Shown in pieces: positions 6,757-14,258 of a DNA stretch of 14,780 bases. The stretch spans positions 1 through 14,780 of the forward strand of contig NZ_JBNMIU010000054.1 in NCBI RefSeq assembly GCF_050873445.1. The letters run 5' to 3'. The position numbers and the translations under genes are program-made. The notes under the pieces were generated by a model. It was not told where the DNA came from, did not search any database, and was given only the letters and a program-made list of their open reading frames with translations. Positions within the stretch are counted from its first letter, which is position 1, and each line of letters starts with the position of its first letter. This stretch comes from Acidaminococcus sp050873445 (lineage in GTDB: Bacteria; Bacillota; Negativicutes; Acidaminococcales; Acidaminococcaceae).

Positions 6757-6942
6757 GTGGCAAAGACCGCATTGATTGAAAAATGGAAAGCGGAACCGAA
6801 GTTCAAAGTCCGCAAATATAATCGCTGCAAAATCTGTGGCAGACCGCATGCTTACATGCGCAAATTCGGCATTTGCCGTATCTGCTTCCGGAAATACGCT
6901 TACGAAGGCGCTATTCCCGGTGTAACGAAAGCAAGCTGGTAA
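6757..6942 (+). CDS. rpsZ: 30S ribosomal protein S14, type Z
   Basis: S14 is a head protein of the small subunit. This is the short zinc form of 61 residues, with Cys24, Cys27, Cys40 and Cys43 in CKICGRPHAYM and GICRICFR, ending in the typical GVTKASW. GTG is the start, with AAGGAGG 6743-6749 overlapping the rplE stop. Firmicutes often hold a second zinc-free S14 elsewhere for zinc starvation; that cannot be judged from this window. Confidence 0.98.
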   Translation: MAKTALIEKWKAEPKFKVRKYNRCKICGRPHAYMRKFGICRICFRKYAYEGAIPGVTKASW

Positions 6943-6973
6943 GAAGCGGAAAAAGGAAGGAGGGCTTTTATAA

Positions 6974-7372
6974 ATGACCATGACTGATCCGATTGCCGAT
7001 ATGCTTACGAGAATCCGTAATGCCAATTCGGTTCATCACGATAAAGTTGAAATCCCCTGCTCCAAAATCAAAACTGCCATTGCAGAGATTTTGAAGGAAG
7101 AAGGATTTATTAAAAATTTTGAAGTCGTAGCCGGTGAACATCAGAATGTGATCCGTGTACAGCTGAAATACGGTCCTAACAAGGAAAAAGTTATTTCTGG
7201 CATCAAACGTATCTCCAAACCCGGTTTGAGAGTTTACACCCAAAAGGACCAGCTGCCTCGCGTACTGGGTGGCCTGGGCATTGCCGTAATCTCCACCTCC
7301 AAGGGTATGATGACGGACAAAGCTGCCCGGAAGGCTGGCTTGGGCGGCGAAGTAGTCGCTTACGTTTGGTAA
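6974..7372 (+). CDS. rpsH: 30S ribosomal protein S8
   Basis: S8 is a central-domain 16S rRNA-binding protein and, in E. coli, the translational repressor of the spc operon. The 132-residue product has DPIADMLTRIRNAN near the start, RISKPGLRVYTQKDQLPRVL, and the C-terminal GIAVISTSKGMMTDKAARK with GGEVVAYVW. The first of two close ATGs (6974, then 6980) is used because the SD AAGGAGGG (6957-6963 region) lies about 10 nt before it and would be too far from the second. I saw no clear S8-binding mimic near rplE. Confidence 0.97.
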   Translation: MTMTDPIADMLTRIRNANSVHHDKVEIPCSKIKTAIAEILKEEGFIKNFEVVAGEHQNVIRVQLKYGPNKEKVISGIKRISKPGLRVYTQKDQLPRVLGGLGIAVISTSKGMMTDKAARKAGLGGEVVAYVW

Positions 7373-7402
7373 GATATTCCTTAGGACCGGAGGTGCTTAT
7401 AA

Positions 7403-7951
7403 GTGTCTAGAATTGGTAAAGCTCCGATTACCGTACCTGACAAGGTAACGGTAACGGTACAAGATAACCTGGTTACCGTTAAGGGACCGAAAGGCGAACT
7501 GAGCCGTCAAATCAGCAAAGAACTGACTGTGGAACTGAAAGACGGTGTGATCACTGTGACTCGTCCTTCCGACGACAAGATCCATCGCAGCCTCCACGGC
7601 TTATCCCGTACCCTGATCAACAACATGATCCTGGGTGTTACGGAAGGATATTCCAAACATCTGGAAATCCAAGGCGTTGGCTACCGTGTAGCCAAAAAGG
7701 GCAAAGCTCTGAGCTTCACCCTGGGCTTCTCCCATCCCTGCGTGATGGATCCTCCCGAAGGGATTTCCTTCGATTGCCCGAACTCCACGGAAATCATCGT
7801 TTCCGGTATCGACAAAGAAAAAGTTGGTGCTGTTGCTGCTGAAATCCGCAGCCTGCGTGCTCCTGAACCCTACAAAGGCAAAGGGATCCGCTATGTAGGC
7901 GAACATATCATCCGCAAGGAAGGTAAAGCCGGCGCCAAAGGCAAGAAATAA
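7403..7951 (+). CDS. rplF: 50S ribosomal protein L6
   Basis: L6 lies near the factor-binding site of the large subunit and consists of two similar domains. The 182-residue product begins SRIGKAPITVPDKVTV. It includes GPKGELSRQI, the middle stretch LEIQGVGYRVAKKGKALSF, and the C-terminal signature PEPYKGKGIRYVGEHIIRKE. It ends in a lysine-rich tail. The start is GTG at 7403, with CGGAGGTG upstream; the SRIG N-terminus confirms it. Confidence 0.97.
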   Translation: MSRIGKAPITVPDKVTVTVQDNLVTVKGPKGELSRQISKELTVELKDGVITVTRPSDDKIHRSLHGLSRTLINNMILGVTEGYSKHLEIQGVGYRVAKKGKALSFTLGFSHPCVMDPPEGISFDCPNSTEIIVSGIDKEKVGAVAAEIRSLRAPEPYKGKGIRYVGEHIIRKEGKAGAKGKK

Positions 7952-7976
7952 TTTCTAAGAGGAAGGAGTGAATCTC

Positions 7977-8339
7977 TTGCTGAACAAGAAAGATAAAAAC
8001 GCAGCTCGCCAAAAACGGCACCTGCGTATGCGCAGAAATATTGTAGGAACGGCTGAAAAACCCCGTTTCAATGTATATCGCAGCCTGAGCAACATTTACG
8101 CTCAGATCATCAACGATGAAACTGGTGAAACCCTGGTTTCCGCCAGCACCGTTGAAAAAGCCAACAAAGAAAACTACGGCGGCAACATCGAAGCTGCCAA
8201 GGCTGTTGGCACCGAAATTGCTAAGAAAGCTCTGGAAAAGGGCATCAAAACTGTTGTTTTCGACCGTGGTGGTTATCTGTACCATGGCCGCGTGGCAGCC
8301 TTGGCTGAAGCCGCCCGCGAAGCCGGTCTGGAATTTTAA
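7977..8339 (+). CDS. rplR: 50S ribosomal protein L18 (TTG start)
   Basis: L18 brings 5S rRNA into the large subunit together with L5. The product is 120 residues, the family norm. It has a basic N-terminus (NKKDKNAARQKRHLRMR), RFNVYRSLSNIYAQIINDE, and the closing FDRGGYLYHGRVAALAEAAR and EAGLEF. The TTG at 7977 is preferred: AAGGAG (7963-7968) lies 8 nt before it. An in-frame GTG at 7968 overlaps that SD and so cannot use it. No in-frame ATG occurs near the start. Confidence 0.94.
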   Translation: MLNKKDKNAARQKRHLRMRRNIVGTAEKPRFNVYRSLSNIYAQIINDETGETLVSASTVEKANKENYGGNIEAAKAVGTEIAKKALEKGIKTVVFDRGGYLYHGRVAALAEAAREAGLEF

Positions 8340-8357
8340 CAGAGGGAGGACATAAGA

Positions 8358-8858
8358 GTGGCTAATTACGAAAAACAAGATGATGGCTTCAAAGAAAGAG
8401 TAGTCTTCATCAACCGCGTAGCTAAGGTCGTAAAAGGCGGACGTCGTTTCTCCTTCTCTGCTTTGGTTGTTGTAGGTGATGAAAACGGTAAGGTTGGCAT
8501 GGGCCTGGGCAAAGCTGCCGAAGTTCCTGAAGCCATCCGCAAGGGTGTGGATGATGCCAAAAAGAACCTGATCACCGTTCCTCTGAAAGGCACCACCATT
8601 CCTCATGAAGTAATCGGCATTTTCGGCGCTGGCCGTGTTCTGCTGAAACCGGCTATGGAAGGTACCGGGGTTATCGCCGGCGGTCCTGTCCGTGCGGTCC
8701 TGGAACTGGCTGGTGTTCGCGATATCCTGACCAAATCCCAGGGTACCTCCAACCCCAACAACGTGGTTCGGGCTACCATGGAAGGTCTGAAGTCCCTGAA
8801 GAATGCCAAAGATGTTGCTGCTCTGCGCGGCAAAACTGTTGAAGAATTGTTAGGCTAA
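8358..8858 (+). CDS. rpsE: 30S ribosomal protein S5
   Basis: S5 acts in decoding accuracy and lies at the mRNA entry channel. The 166-residue product has the double-stranded RNA-binding-like N-terminal half with VVKGGRRFSFSALVVVGDE, the loop tied to spectinomycin response, apparently in the normal form. The C-terminal half contains KPAMEGTGVIAGGPVRAVLE and VRDILTKSQGTSNPNNVVRA. GTG is the start, with GGGAGG 8342-8350 just upstream. It is 18 nt after rplR. Confidence 0.97.
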   Translation: MANYEKQDDGFKERVVFINRVAKVVKGGRRFSFSALVVVGDENGKVGMGLGKAAEVPEAIRKGVDDAKKNLITVPLKGTTIPHEVIGIFGAGRVLLKPAMEGTGVIAGGPVRAVLELAGVRDILTKSQGTSNPNNVVRATMEGLKSLKNAKDVAALRGKTVEELLG

Positions 8859-8870
8859 GGAGGTAGCATG

Positions 8871-9056
8871 ATGGCACAAGTTAAAGTCACGCTGACCCGT
8901 AGCTTAATCGGGTATCCCAAAGACCAACGCGCTACTGTGAAAGCTCTGGGCTTGACCAAGATCCGTTCCAGCGTTGTCAAAGAAGACTCTCCTGCTCTGC
9001 GCGGTATGCTCCACAAAGTGGCTCATATGGTCAAAGTAGAAGAAGTTCAGGCGTAA
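8871..9056 (+). CDS. rpmD: 50S ribosomal protein L30
   Basis: L30 is a small peripheral large-subunit protein. The 61-residue product reads MAQVKVTLTRSLIGYPKDQR, then a central LGLTKIRSSVV and the end GMLHKVAHMVKVEEV, typical of bacterial L30. As in rplC, two ATGs stand side by side (8868 and 8871) after AAGGAGG (8857-8863). The second gives 7 nt of spacing and the common N-terminus, so it is preferred; the first would add one Met. L30 is absent from some bacterial groups, but its place between rpsE and rplO is standard. Confidence 0.95.
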   Translation: MAQVKVTLTRSLIGYPKDQRATVKALGLTKIRSSVVKEDSPALRGMLHKVAHMVKVEEVQA

Positions 9057-9071
9057 TAAGGAGGTCTGCAA

Positions 9072-9512
9072 ATGTATTTGCATGAATTGGCTCCCGCTGC
9101 CGGCTCCAAGAAAGCTCGCGTCCGCGTAGGCCGCGGCCTGGGTTCCGGTGTGGGCAAAACGGCCGGCAAAGGTCAAAAAGGTCAGAAATCCCGTAGTGGC
9201 GGGGTAAAGCGGCCTGGATTTGAAGGCGGCCAAAAACCGTTGTATCTGCGTCTGCCGAAACGCGGTTTTTACAACAAATTCGGTAAACATTACACTGAAA
9301 TCAATGTGGAAGTATTCAACTGCTTTGACGACGGTGCTGTAATCGATCCTGTATCCCTGATCGAAGCCGGCCTGGTGAAGAACATCCGTGACGGCATCCG
9401 TGTCCTGGGGAATGGCGAACTGACCAAAAAAGTCACTGTAAAAGCCATGGGCTTCAGCAAAACGGCTCAATCCAAGATCGAAGCTGCCGGCGGTAAGGTA
9501 GAGGTGATCTAA
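9072..9512 (+). CDS. rplO: 50S ribosomal protein L15
   Basis: L15 is a late-assembly 23S rRNA-binding protein with a long flexible basic N-terminal arm. The 146-residue product starts MYLHELAPAAGSKKARVRVG. It continues with a glycine/lysine-rich arm (GRGLGSGVGKTAGKGQKGQK, SRSGGVKRPGFEGGQKPLY) and the globular domain with LPKRGFYNKFGKHYTEINVE. AAGGAGG precedes the ATG by about 8 nt. The stop is followed at once by the TTG of secY. Confidence 0.97.
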   Translation: MYLHELAPAAGSKKARVRVGRGLGSGVGKTAGKGQKGQKSRSGGVKRPGFEGGQKPLYLRLPKRGFYNKFGKHYTEINVEVFNCFDDGAVIDPVSLIEAGLVKNIRDGIRVLGNGELTKKVTVKAMGFSKTAQSKIEAAGGKVEVI

Positions 9513-10769
9513 TTGGCATCAGCCCTTGATAACCTGTTAAAGGCGACAGAACTCCGAAAGAGATTATTATTTACCCTTGCGATGTTCATAGTTTTCAGGG
9601 CTGGTACGCAGATTCCCGTTCCGGGGGTTAACGCAGCCATGATCGAACGGCTTTTCAACAGTGGAAACCTGTTCGGTTTATTGGATCTGTTCTCCGGCGG
9701 TGCACTTAGCAAATTTTCCATATTTGCTATGAGCATTACTCCTTACATCAATGCGTCAATCATTACGCAACTGCTGACAGTGGTGATCCCGACTTTGGAA
9801 GAATGGTCCAAAGAGGGAGCGGAAGGAGCAAAAAAAATCAACAAAATCAACCGCTATGCGGCAGTCGGTCTGGGTGCCATTCAGGCAATCGGGATGGCGT
9901 ATGGTTTGAGAGCAGCAGTCAACAATCCTGACTTCTTCTCTTTTGCCATGATCGTCATTACGCTTACCGCAGGTTCGCTGCTGCTGATGTGGATTGGGGA
10001 ACAGATCACCGCGAAAGGGATCGGGAATGGTATTTCTCTGATCATCTTCGCCGGGATCATTTCCCGACTGCCCAACGGGCTGGCCGTCATTGGCCGGTAC
10101 CTGCAGGCAGGTACAATTAACGTCTTCAACGTATTGATCTTCGCTGTGCTGGCAATCCTGATGGTGATGTTCGTGGTAGCCATTACTGTGGCGTACCGCA
10201 AAGTCCCCGTACAGTATGCAAAGCGGATCGTAGGTCGGAAGATGTATGGCGGGCACACGACCTATATTCCTCTGAAAGTGAATCAGGCCAGTGTGATGCC
10301 CATCATCTTCGCTTCTTCCGTATTGATGTTTCCTGTGACCATTGCGCAGTTCATCAAGATCCCTTGGATCCAGAAAATAGCCGGCTATTTAGCATGGGGC
10401 ACCCCATTGCAGACTACGCTGTACATCCTGCTCATCCTGTTCTTTACTTACTTCTATACGGCGGTAAGTTTGAACATTCCTGATCTGTCCGATAACCTGA
10501 AGAAATACGGCGGGTTCATCCCCGGGCTGCGGCCTGGTCAGCCCACCACGGATTATCTGGATCGGGTGATGAACCGGATTACCTTAGCGGGTGCTGTTTT
10601 TCTGGCGTTCATTGCTATTATGCCTAACTTGATCGTCTGGCTCACAGGAATTTCCGGAGTATACTTCGGCGGAACGGCTTTGTTGATCGTAGTTGGCGTA
10701 GCGCTTGATACGATGAAACAGGTAGAGTCCATGACCCTCATGCGGCACTACCAGGGTTTCATGAAATAA
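9513..10769 (+). CDS. secY: Protein translocase channel subunit SecY (TTG start)
   Basis: SecY forms the membrane pore through which Sec substrates cross or enter the cytoplasmic membrane, with SecE, SecG and SecA. The 418-residue product shows about ten hydrophobic segments. Family sequence includes LLFTLAMFIVFRAGTQIPVP in the first segment, SMTPYINASIITQLL-like SITPYINASIITQL forming the second, RAAVNNPD, and PVQYAKRIVGRKMYGGHTTY in a cytosolic loop. The C-terminus is MTLMRHYQGFMK. TTG starts directly after the rplO TAA, and GAGGTGATC (9501-9509), a strong SD match, lies 3 nt upstream of it. Early codons (TCA, CTT, TTA, CGA, AGA) are less biased than in the ribosomal genes, fitting lower expression. 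Confidence 0.97.
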   Translation: MASALDNLLKATELRKRLLFTLAMFIVFRAGTQIPVPGVNAAMIERLFNSGNLFGLLDLFSGGALSKFSIFAMSITPYINASIITQLLTVVIPTLEEWSKEGAEGAKKINKINRYAAVGLGAIQAIGMAYGLRAAVNNPDFFSFAMIVITLTAGSLLLMWIGEQITAKGIGNGISLIIFAGIISRLPNGLAVIGRYLQAGTINVFNVLIFAVLAILMVMFVVAITVAYRKVPVQYAKRIVGRKMYGGHTTYIPLKVNQASVMPIIFASSVLMFPVTIAQFIKIPWIQKIAGYLAWGTPLQTTLYILLILFFTYFYTAVSLNIPDLSDNLKKYGGFIPGLRPGQPTTDYLDRVMNRITLAGAVFLAFIAIMPNLIVWLTGISGVYFGGTALLIVVGVALDTMKQVESMTLMRHYQGFMK

Positions 10770-10780
10770 GGAGAGAGAAC

Positions 10781-11425
10781 ATGCATATTCTTTTAATGGG
10801 ACCTCCTGGCGCAGGCAAGGGGACCCAAGCGGAAAAATTAGTTGCCGATTTCCCCATTCCCCATATTTCTACGGGAGATATGTTCCGTGCGGCTGTGAAA
10901 AATGGGACGGAATTAGGGAAAGAAGCCAAGAAATATATGGACGCCGGCGGTCTGGTTCCTGACAGTGTCACGATCGGCATTGTGAGAGAACGGCTGAGTC
11001 AGCCGGATTGTACCAAAGGATTCATCCTGGACGGATTTCCCCGTACCCAAGAACAGGCAGTTGCCCTGGACCAGATCCTGAAGGATCTGGGGATTTCCCT
11101 GACGGCTGCGGTCAATATCAGCGTGCCTGATGCAGACCTGGTTGCCCGGGTAACCGGTCGGCGCATCTGCAAAAACTGTGGTGCTACCTATCATGTGGTA
11201 TACAATCCTCCCAAAAAGGAAAACGTATGCGACAAATGCGGTGGGGAACTTTACCAGCGGGATGATGACAAAGAAACCACTGTGAAAAAACGTTTGGAAG
11301 CGTACCATAGCCAAACTGCTCCTCTGATTGCGTATTACAAAGCGGAAGGCGTGTACAAGGAAATTGACGGCACTCAGCCCATCGATAAGGTGTATGCTGA
11401 TGTGGTAGCGGCTGTAAAAGGGTAA
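10781..11425 (+). CDS. adk: Adenylate kinase, zinc-LID form
   Basis: This enzyme converts AMP plus ATP to two ADP in the cytoplasm. The 214-residue product has the Walker A loop GPPGAGKGT (residues 7-15), the AMP site ISTGDMFRAA (about 29-38), and DGFPRT (84-89). The long LID holds Cys130/Cys133 and Cys150/Cys153 (CKNCG and CDKCG), which bind a structural zinc in Gram-positive adenylate kinases. ATG follows AAGGAGAG closely after secY (11-nt gap). In many Firmicutes map comes next, but here infA follows after only 12 nt. Confidence 0.98.
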   Translation: MHILLMGPPGAGKGTQAEKLVADFPIPHISTGDMFRAAVKNGTELGKEAKKYMDAGGLVPDSVTIGIVRERLSQPDCTKGFILDGFPRTQEQAVALDQILKDLGISLTAAVNISVPDADLVARVTGRRICKNCGATYHVVYNPPKKENVCDKCGGELYQRDDDKETTVKKRLEAYHSQTAPLIAYYKAEGVYKEIDGTQPIDKVYADVVAAVKG

Positions 11426-11437
11426 GGAGGCATTCAA

Positions 11438-11656
11438 GTGTCCAAACAAGATGCGATCGAAGTAGAAGGTACTGTCTTGGAATCTTTACCCAACGCTATG
11501 TTCCGGGTGAAACTGGAAAACGATCACGAAATCCTGGCTCATATTTCCGGGAAAATACGTATGAACTTTATCAAGATCCTCCCAGGGGATAAAGTGACCG
11601 TAGAGCTGACGCCCTATGATCTGAACCGGGGCCGGATCACGTATCGGTTCAAATAA
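11438..11656 (+). CDS. infA: Translation initiation factor IF-1
   Basis: IF-1 occupies the ribosomal A site during initiation. The 72-residue product is the standard length, with the S1/OB fold sequence QDAIEVEGTVLESLPNAMFR, LENDHEILAHISGKIRMNFI and VELTPYDLNRGRITYRFK. GTG is the start, with AAGGAGG at 11424-11430 overlapping the adk stop. Its place before rpmJ and rpsM is the usual head of the alpha genes. Confidence 0.98.
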   Translation: MSKQDAIEVEGTVLESLPNAMFRVKLENDHEILAHISGKIRMNFIKILPGDKVTVELTPYDLNRGRITYRFK

Positions 11657-11686
11657 GAGGATTTGGCAAGAGGAGGTTCAAGCAAC

Positions 11687-11800
11687 ATGAAAGTAAGACC
11701 GTCTGTAAAACGCATTTGCGACAAATGCAAGATTATCAAACGCAAAGGCCGCGTTATGGTCATTTGCGAAAACCCGAAACATAAACAAAGACAAGGATAA
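11687..11800 (+). CDS. rpmJ: 50S ribosomal protein L36, zinc form
   Basis: L36 is the smallest large-subunit protein and stabilises the 23S rRNA fold near L6 and L16. The 37-residue product begins MKVRPSVKRICDKCKIIKRK and ends KHKQRQG. The zinc ligands Cys11, Cys14, Cys27 and His32 are all present. ATG at 11687 follows AGGAGG (11671-11676) by 10 nt. The 30-nt gap after infA holds no other signal I can see. The stop overlaps the rpsM SD. Confidence 0.98.
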   Translation: MKVRPSVKRICDKCKIIKRKGRVMVICENPKHKQRQG

Positions 11801-11813
11801 GGAGGTGCTTTGA

Positions 11814-12179
11814 ATGGCTCGTATCGCCGGTGTAGATTTGCCTAGAGATAAACGTATCGAATATGCTCTGCCGTACATTTATGGTATCGGCCTGACCCTG
11901 TCCCGGGAAATCCTGGGCAAAACCGGTATCAACCCTGATACCCGTGTCAAGGATCTGACCGAAGCTGAAATTGCTAAGCTGCGTGAAATCCTGGATCATG
12001 AATATAAAGTAGAAGGTGACCTCCGTCGTGAGGAATCCCTGAACATCAAACGTCTGGTGGAAATCGGCTGCTATCGTGGTCGGAGACATCGTGCAGGCCT
12101 GCCTGTTCGCGGTCAGAACACCAAAAACAATGCTCGTACCCGTAAAGGCCCGAAAAAAGTGGCCGGCGCTAAGAAGTAA
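11814..12179 (+). CDS. rpsM: 30S ribosomal protein S13
   Basis: S13 sits in the head of the small subunit and contacts P-site tRNA and L5 across bridge B1. The 121-residue product begins MARIAGVDLPRDKRIEYALP. It has the helix-hairpin-helix segment IYGIGLTLSREIL and the basic tail CYRGRRHRAGLPVRGQNTKN with ARTRKGPKK. ATG follows AAGGAGGTG by about 8 nt. It leads the S13-S11-S4-alpha-L17 series. Confidence 0.97.
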   Translation: MARIAGVDLPRDKRIEYALPYIYGIGLTLSREILGKTGINPDTRVKDLTEAEIAKLREILDHEYKVEGDLRREESLNIKRLVEIGCYRGRRHRAGLPVRGQNTKNNARTRKGPKKVAGAKK

Positions 12180-12204
12180 GTTTGTCTAAGGAGGGATTAG
12201 ACGA

Positions 12205-12597
12205 GTGGCTGGTAAAAAAGTTGTCCGTAACAAACGGAAAGTAAGCAAAAACATTGAAGCTGGTGTAGCACATATCCGCTCCACCTTTAATAACACGATC
12301 GTGACGATTTCCGATCTGAACGGGGCTGTCCTGAGCTGGGCTTCTGCCGGCGGTCAGGGCTTCCGTGGTTCCCGGAAAAGCACTCCTTTCGCCGCACAGA
12401 TGGCTGCTGAAACGGCTGCCAAAGCTGCTATGGAACATGGCCTGAAACGCATTGAAGTATACGTTAAGGGTCCTGGTGCTGGCCGTGAAGCTGCTATCCG
12501 TGCTCTGCAGGCTGCAGGCCTGGAAGTGGAATCCATCAAAGATGTGACTCCGATTCCTCACAATGGCTGCCGTCCGCCGAAACGCAGAAGAGTATAA
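12205..12597 (+). CDS. rpsK: 30S ribosomal protein S11
   Basis: S11 lies on the platform of the small subunit, near the Shine-Dalgarno helix. The 130-residue product contains AHIRSTFNNTIVTISDLNGA, SWASAGGQGFRGSRKSTPFA, KGPGAGREAAIRAL and the invariant end IPHNGCRPPKRRRV. The Asn-Gly in that end is the site of isoaspartate formation known in S11 of other bacteria. GTG is the start, after AAGGAGGG. Confidence 0.98.
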   Translation: MAGKKVVRNKRKVSKNIEAGVAHIRSTFNNTIVTISDLNGAVLSWASAGGQGFRGSRKSTPFAAQMAAETAAKAAMEHGLKRIEVYVKGPGAGREAAIRALQAAGLEVESIKDVTPIPHNGCRPPKRRRV

Positions 12598-12615
12598 TTG
12601 GAGGTGAAAGACTAG

Positions 12616-13209
12616 ATGGCTATTGATAAGACTCCTGTTCTGAAAAGATGCAGATCCCTGGGCATGTCTCCGGCCTTCGTTGGGGTTATGAAAGAATCCC
12701 ATCGTCAGCCGAAACGCCAGTTTAAAAAGAAGAGCGAATACGGGATGCAGCTGGCTGAAAAACAAAAAGCCAAATTCATCTACGGCGTTCTGGAAAAACA
12801 ATTCCGTGGCTACTATGAAAAAGCCAAGAAAATGGAAGGTATCGTTGGTACCAACCTGCTGGTCCTGCTGGAACGCAGACTGGACAATGTGGTGTATCGT
12901 CTGGGCCTGGCCCACACCCGTCGTCAGGCTCGTCAGCTGGTGACCCATGGGCATATTGCCGTCAATGGCAAACGCCTGGATATTCCTTCTGCTCTGGTAA
13001 AAGCCGGGGATGTAGTATCCGTTATGGAAAACAGCCGCAGCTCTGCTTACTTCAAAGGCATGGCTGAAGTTCTGGGCAAGACCTCCGTTCCTGCCTGGAT
13101 CTCTGTAGACGCTCAAAACCTCAGCGGAAAGGTTGATCGTCTGCCGGTTCGGGAAGACATCGACGTTCCTATCGAAGAACAGGCTATCGTCGAATTGTAC
13201 TCCAAGTAA
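12616..13209 (+). CDS. rpsD: 30S ribosomal protein S4, cysteine-poor form
   Basis: S4 starts assembly of the 16S 5' domain and in E. coli represses the alpha operon. The 197-residue product has a short N-terminal region with only one cysteine (KRCRSLG), so it lacks the N-terminal zinc site found in the C+ form. Then come KSEYGMQLAEKQKAKFIYGV, a central LLERRLDNVVYRLGLAHTRR and the S4 RNA-binding domain with HGHIAVNGKRLDIPSALVKA. ATG follows TGGAGGTG by about 8 nt. Its position in the alpha cluster is like Clostridia; Bacillus subtilis has rpsD elsewhere. A 63-nt gap, the longest inside the cluster, follows. Confidence 0.97.
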   Translation: MAIDKTPVLKRCRSLGMSPAFVGVMKESHRQPKRQFKKKSEYGMQLAEKQKAKFIYGVLEKQFRGYYEKAKKMEGIVGTNLLVLLERRLDNVVYRLGLAHTRRQARQLVTHGHIAVNGKRLDIPSALVKAGDVVSVMENSRSSAYFKGMAEVLGKTSVPAWISVDAQNLSGKVDRLPVREDIDVPIEEQAIVELYSK

Positions 13210-13236
13210 TTTGATACTGTTCTCCAGTTTTTATAC

Positions 13237-13257
13237 CGCGTATTGTGGTAATGCGCG
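13237..13257 (+). promoter_or_regulatory. Hairpin abutting the rpoA ribosome-binding site
   Basis: CGCGTATT (13237-13244) can pair with AATGCGCG (13250-13257), one pair being G-U, around a GTGGT loop. This gives an 8-bp stem. The rpoA SD (AAAGGAGG, 13258-13265) begins at the next base. No T-tract follows, so it is not an intrinsic terminator. It could mark an mRNA processing end or tune rpoA translation; function is unproven. Confidence 0.4.
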
Positions 13258-13272
13258 AAAGGAGGCTTCCGC

Positions 13273-14244
13273 ATGAAGGAAATCGAAAAACCTAGCCTGG
13301 TTATCGACGAAATTTCCCCTGATGGACGTTATGGCAAGTTCGTCTGGGAACCTTTGGAACGTGGATACGGTATTACTTTAGGTAATAGTCTGCGTCGTGT
13401 ACTGCTTTCTTCCTTGTCCGGCATGGCTGTGACGGGCATTAAAATCGATGGTGTTCTCCATGAGTTCTCTACCATTGAGGGAGTCAGAGAAGACGTTGCG
13501 GATATCGTATTAAACATCAAAGCCCTGTGCTTCAAAGTGGGTCTGGATGACCAGACCTCCTTTGAACCCAAGACGTTCTACATCAAAAAGTCCGGCGAAG
13601 GCGAAGTGACCGGCGCCGACGTAATCACCGACCAGGATACGGAAGTTCTGAATCCGGAACTGCATATTGCAACTCTGGACAAGAACGCTACCCTGAACAT
13701 GGAAATCTACGTTGACGTGGGCCGTGGCTACGTACAGGCAGAGAAGAACAAGAGCAAGGATCAGCCCATCGGCTTTATTCCTGTCGACTCCATCTACTCT
13801 CCCATTACCCGTGTGAAATTCGGTGTAACCGATACCCGGGTAGGCAATGTAACCAACTACGACCGCCTGACCCTGGAAGTATGGACTGACGGGAGCCTGG
13901 GCCCGGATGAAGCTGTGACTTCTGCAGCAGAAATCCTGATCAAGTATCTGGCTCTGTTTAAGACCACGAATGTTCCCCGCATCCAGGGGGATGAAGATGG
14001 CACCAAGACCAGCGAAGAAGGCAACAAGTCTTCCGTGCTGCAAATGTCCATCGATGATCTGGATCTGACTGTCCGTTCCAACAACTGCTTGAGACGGGCC
14101 GGCATCAATACGGTAGAAGATATCATCAACAAGACGGAAGACGAGCTGATTTGCGTCCGGAATCTGGGCAGCAAATCCTTGGAAGAAGTCAAGAACAAGA
14201 TCGAAGAATTGGGATTGCACCTGCGCAATTCTGACGAAGAATAG
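13273..14244 (+). CDS. rpoA: DNA-directed RNA polymerase alpha subunit
   Basis: Alpha dimerises to nucleate RNA polymerase assembly and contacts promoter UP elements and activators. The 323-residue product has the N-terminal dimerisation domain (about 1-230) with ERGYGITLGNSLRRVLLSSL and FSTIEGVREDVADIVLNIK, then TRVGNVTNYDRLTLEVWTDG. An acidic, polar linker (about 235-255) follows. The C-terminal domain (about 257-316) has TVRSNNCLRRAGI, with Arg268 and Asn271 at the DNA-contact positions (E. coli Arg265/Asn268), and RNLGSKSLEEVK. ATG follows AAAGGAGG by 7 nt. It is preceded by the 63-nt gap with a hairpin. Confidence 0.98.
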   Translation: MKEIEKPSLVIDEISPDGRYGKFVWEPLERGYGITLGNSLRRVLLSSLSGMAVTGIKIDGVLHEFSTIEGVREDVADIVLNIKALCFKVGLDDQTSFEPKTFYIKKSGEGEVTGADVITDQDTEVLNPELHIATLDKNATLNMEIYVDVGRGYVQAEKNKSKDQPIGFIPVDSIYSPITRVKFGVTDTRVGNVTNYDRLTLEVWTDGSLGPDEAVTSAAEILIKYLALFKTTNVPRIQGDEDGTKTSEEGNKSSVLQMSIDDLDLTVRSNNCLRRAGINTVEDIINKTEDELICVRNLGSKSLEEVKNKIEELGLHLRNSDEE

Positions 14245-14258
14245 GAGGAAGACGAAAG

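Noticed and set aside
7968..7979. GTG at 7968 as the rplR start
   Set aside because: It overlaps the SD AAGGAG (7963-7968); the TTG at 7977 has proper spacing and gives the usual 120-residue L18.
13211..13237. Promoter TTGATA / TATACC in front of rpoA
   Set aside because: The spacer is only 15 nt and no better -10 box lies at 16-18 nt, so support is too weak to list as a feature.
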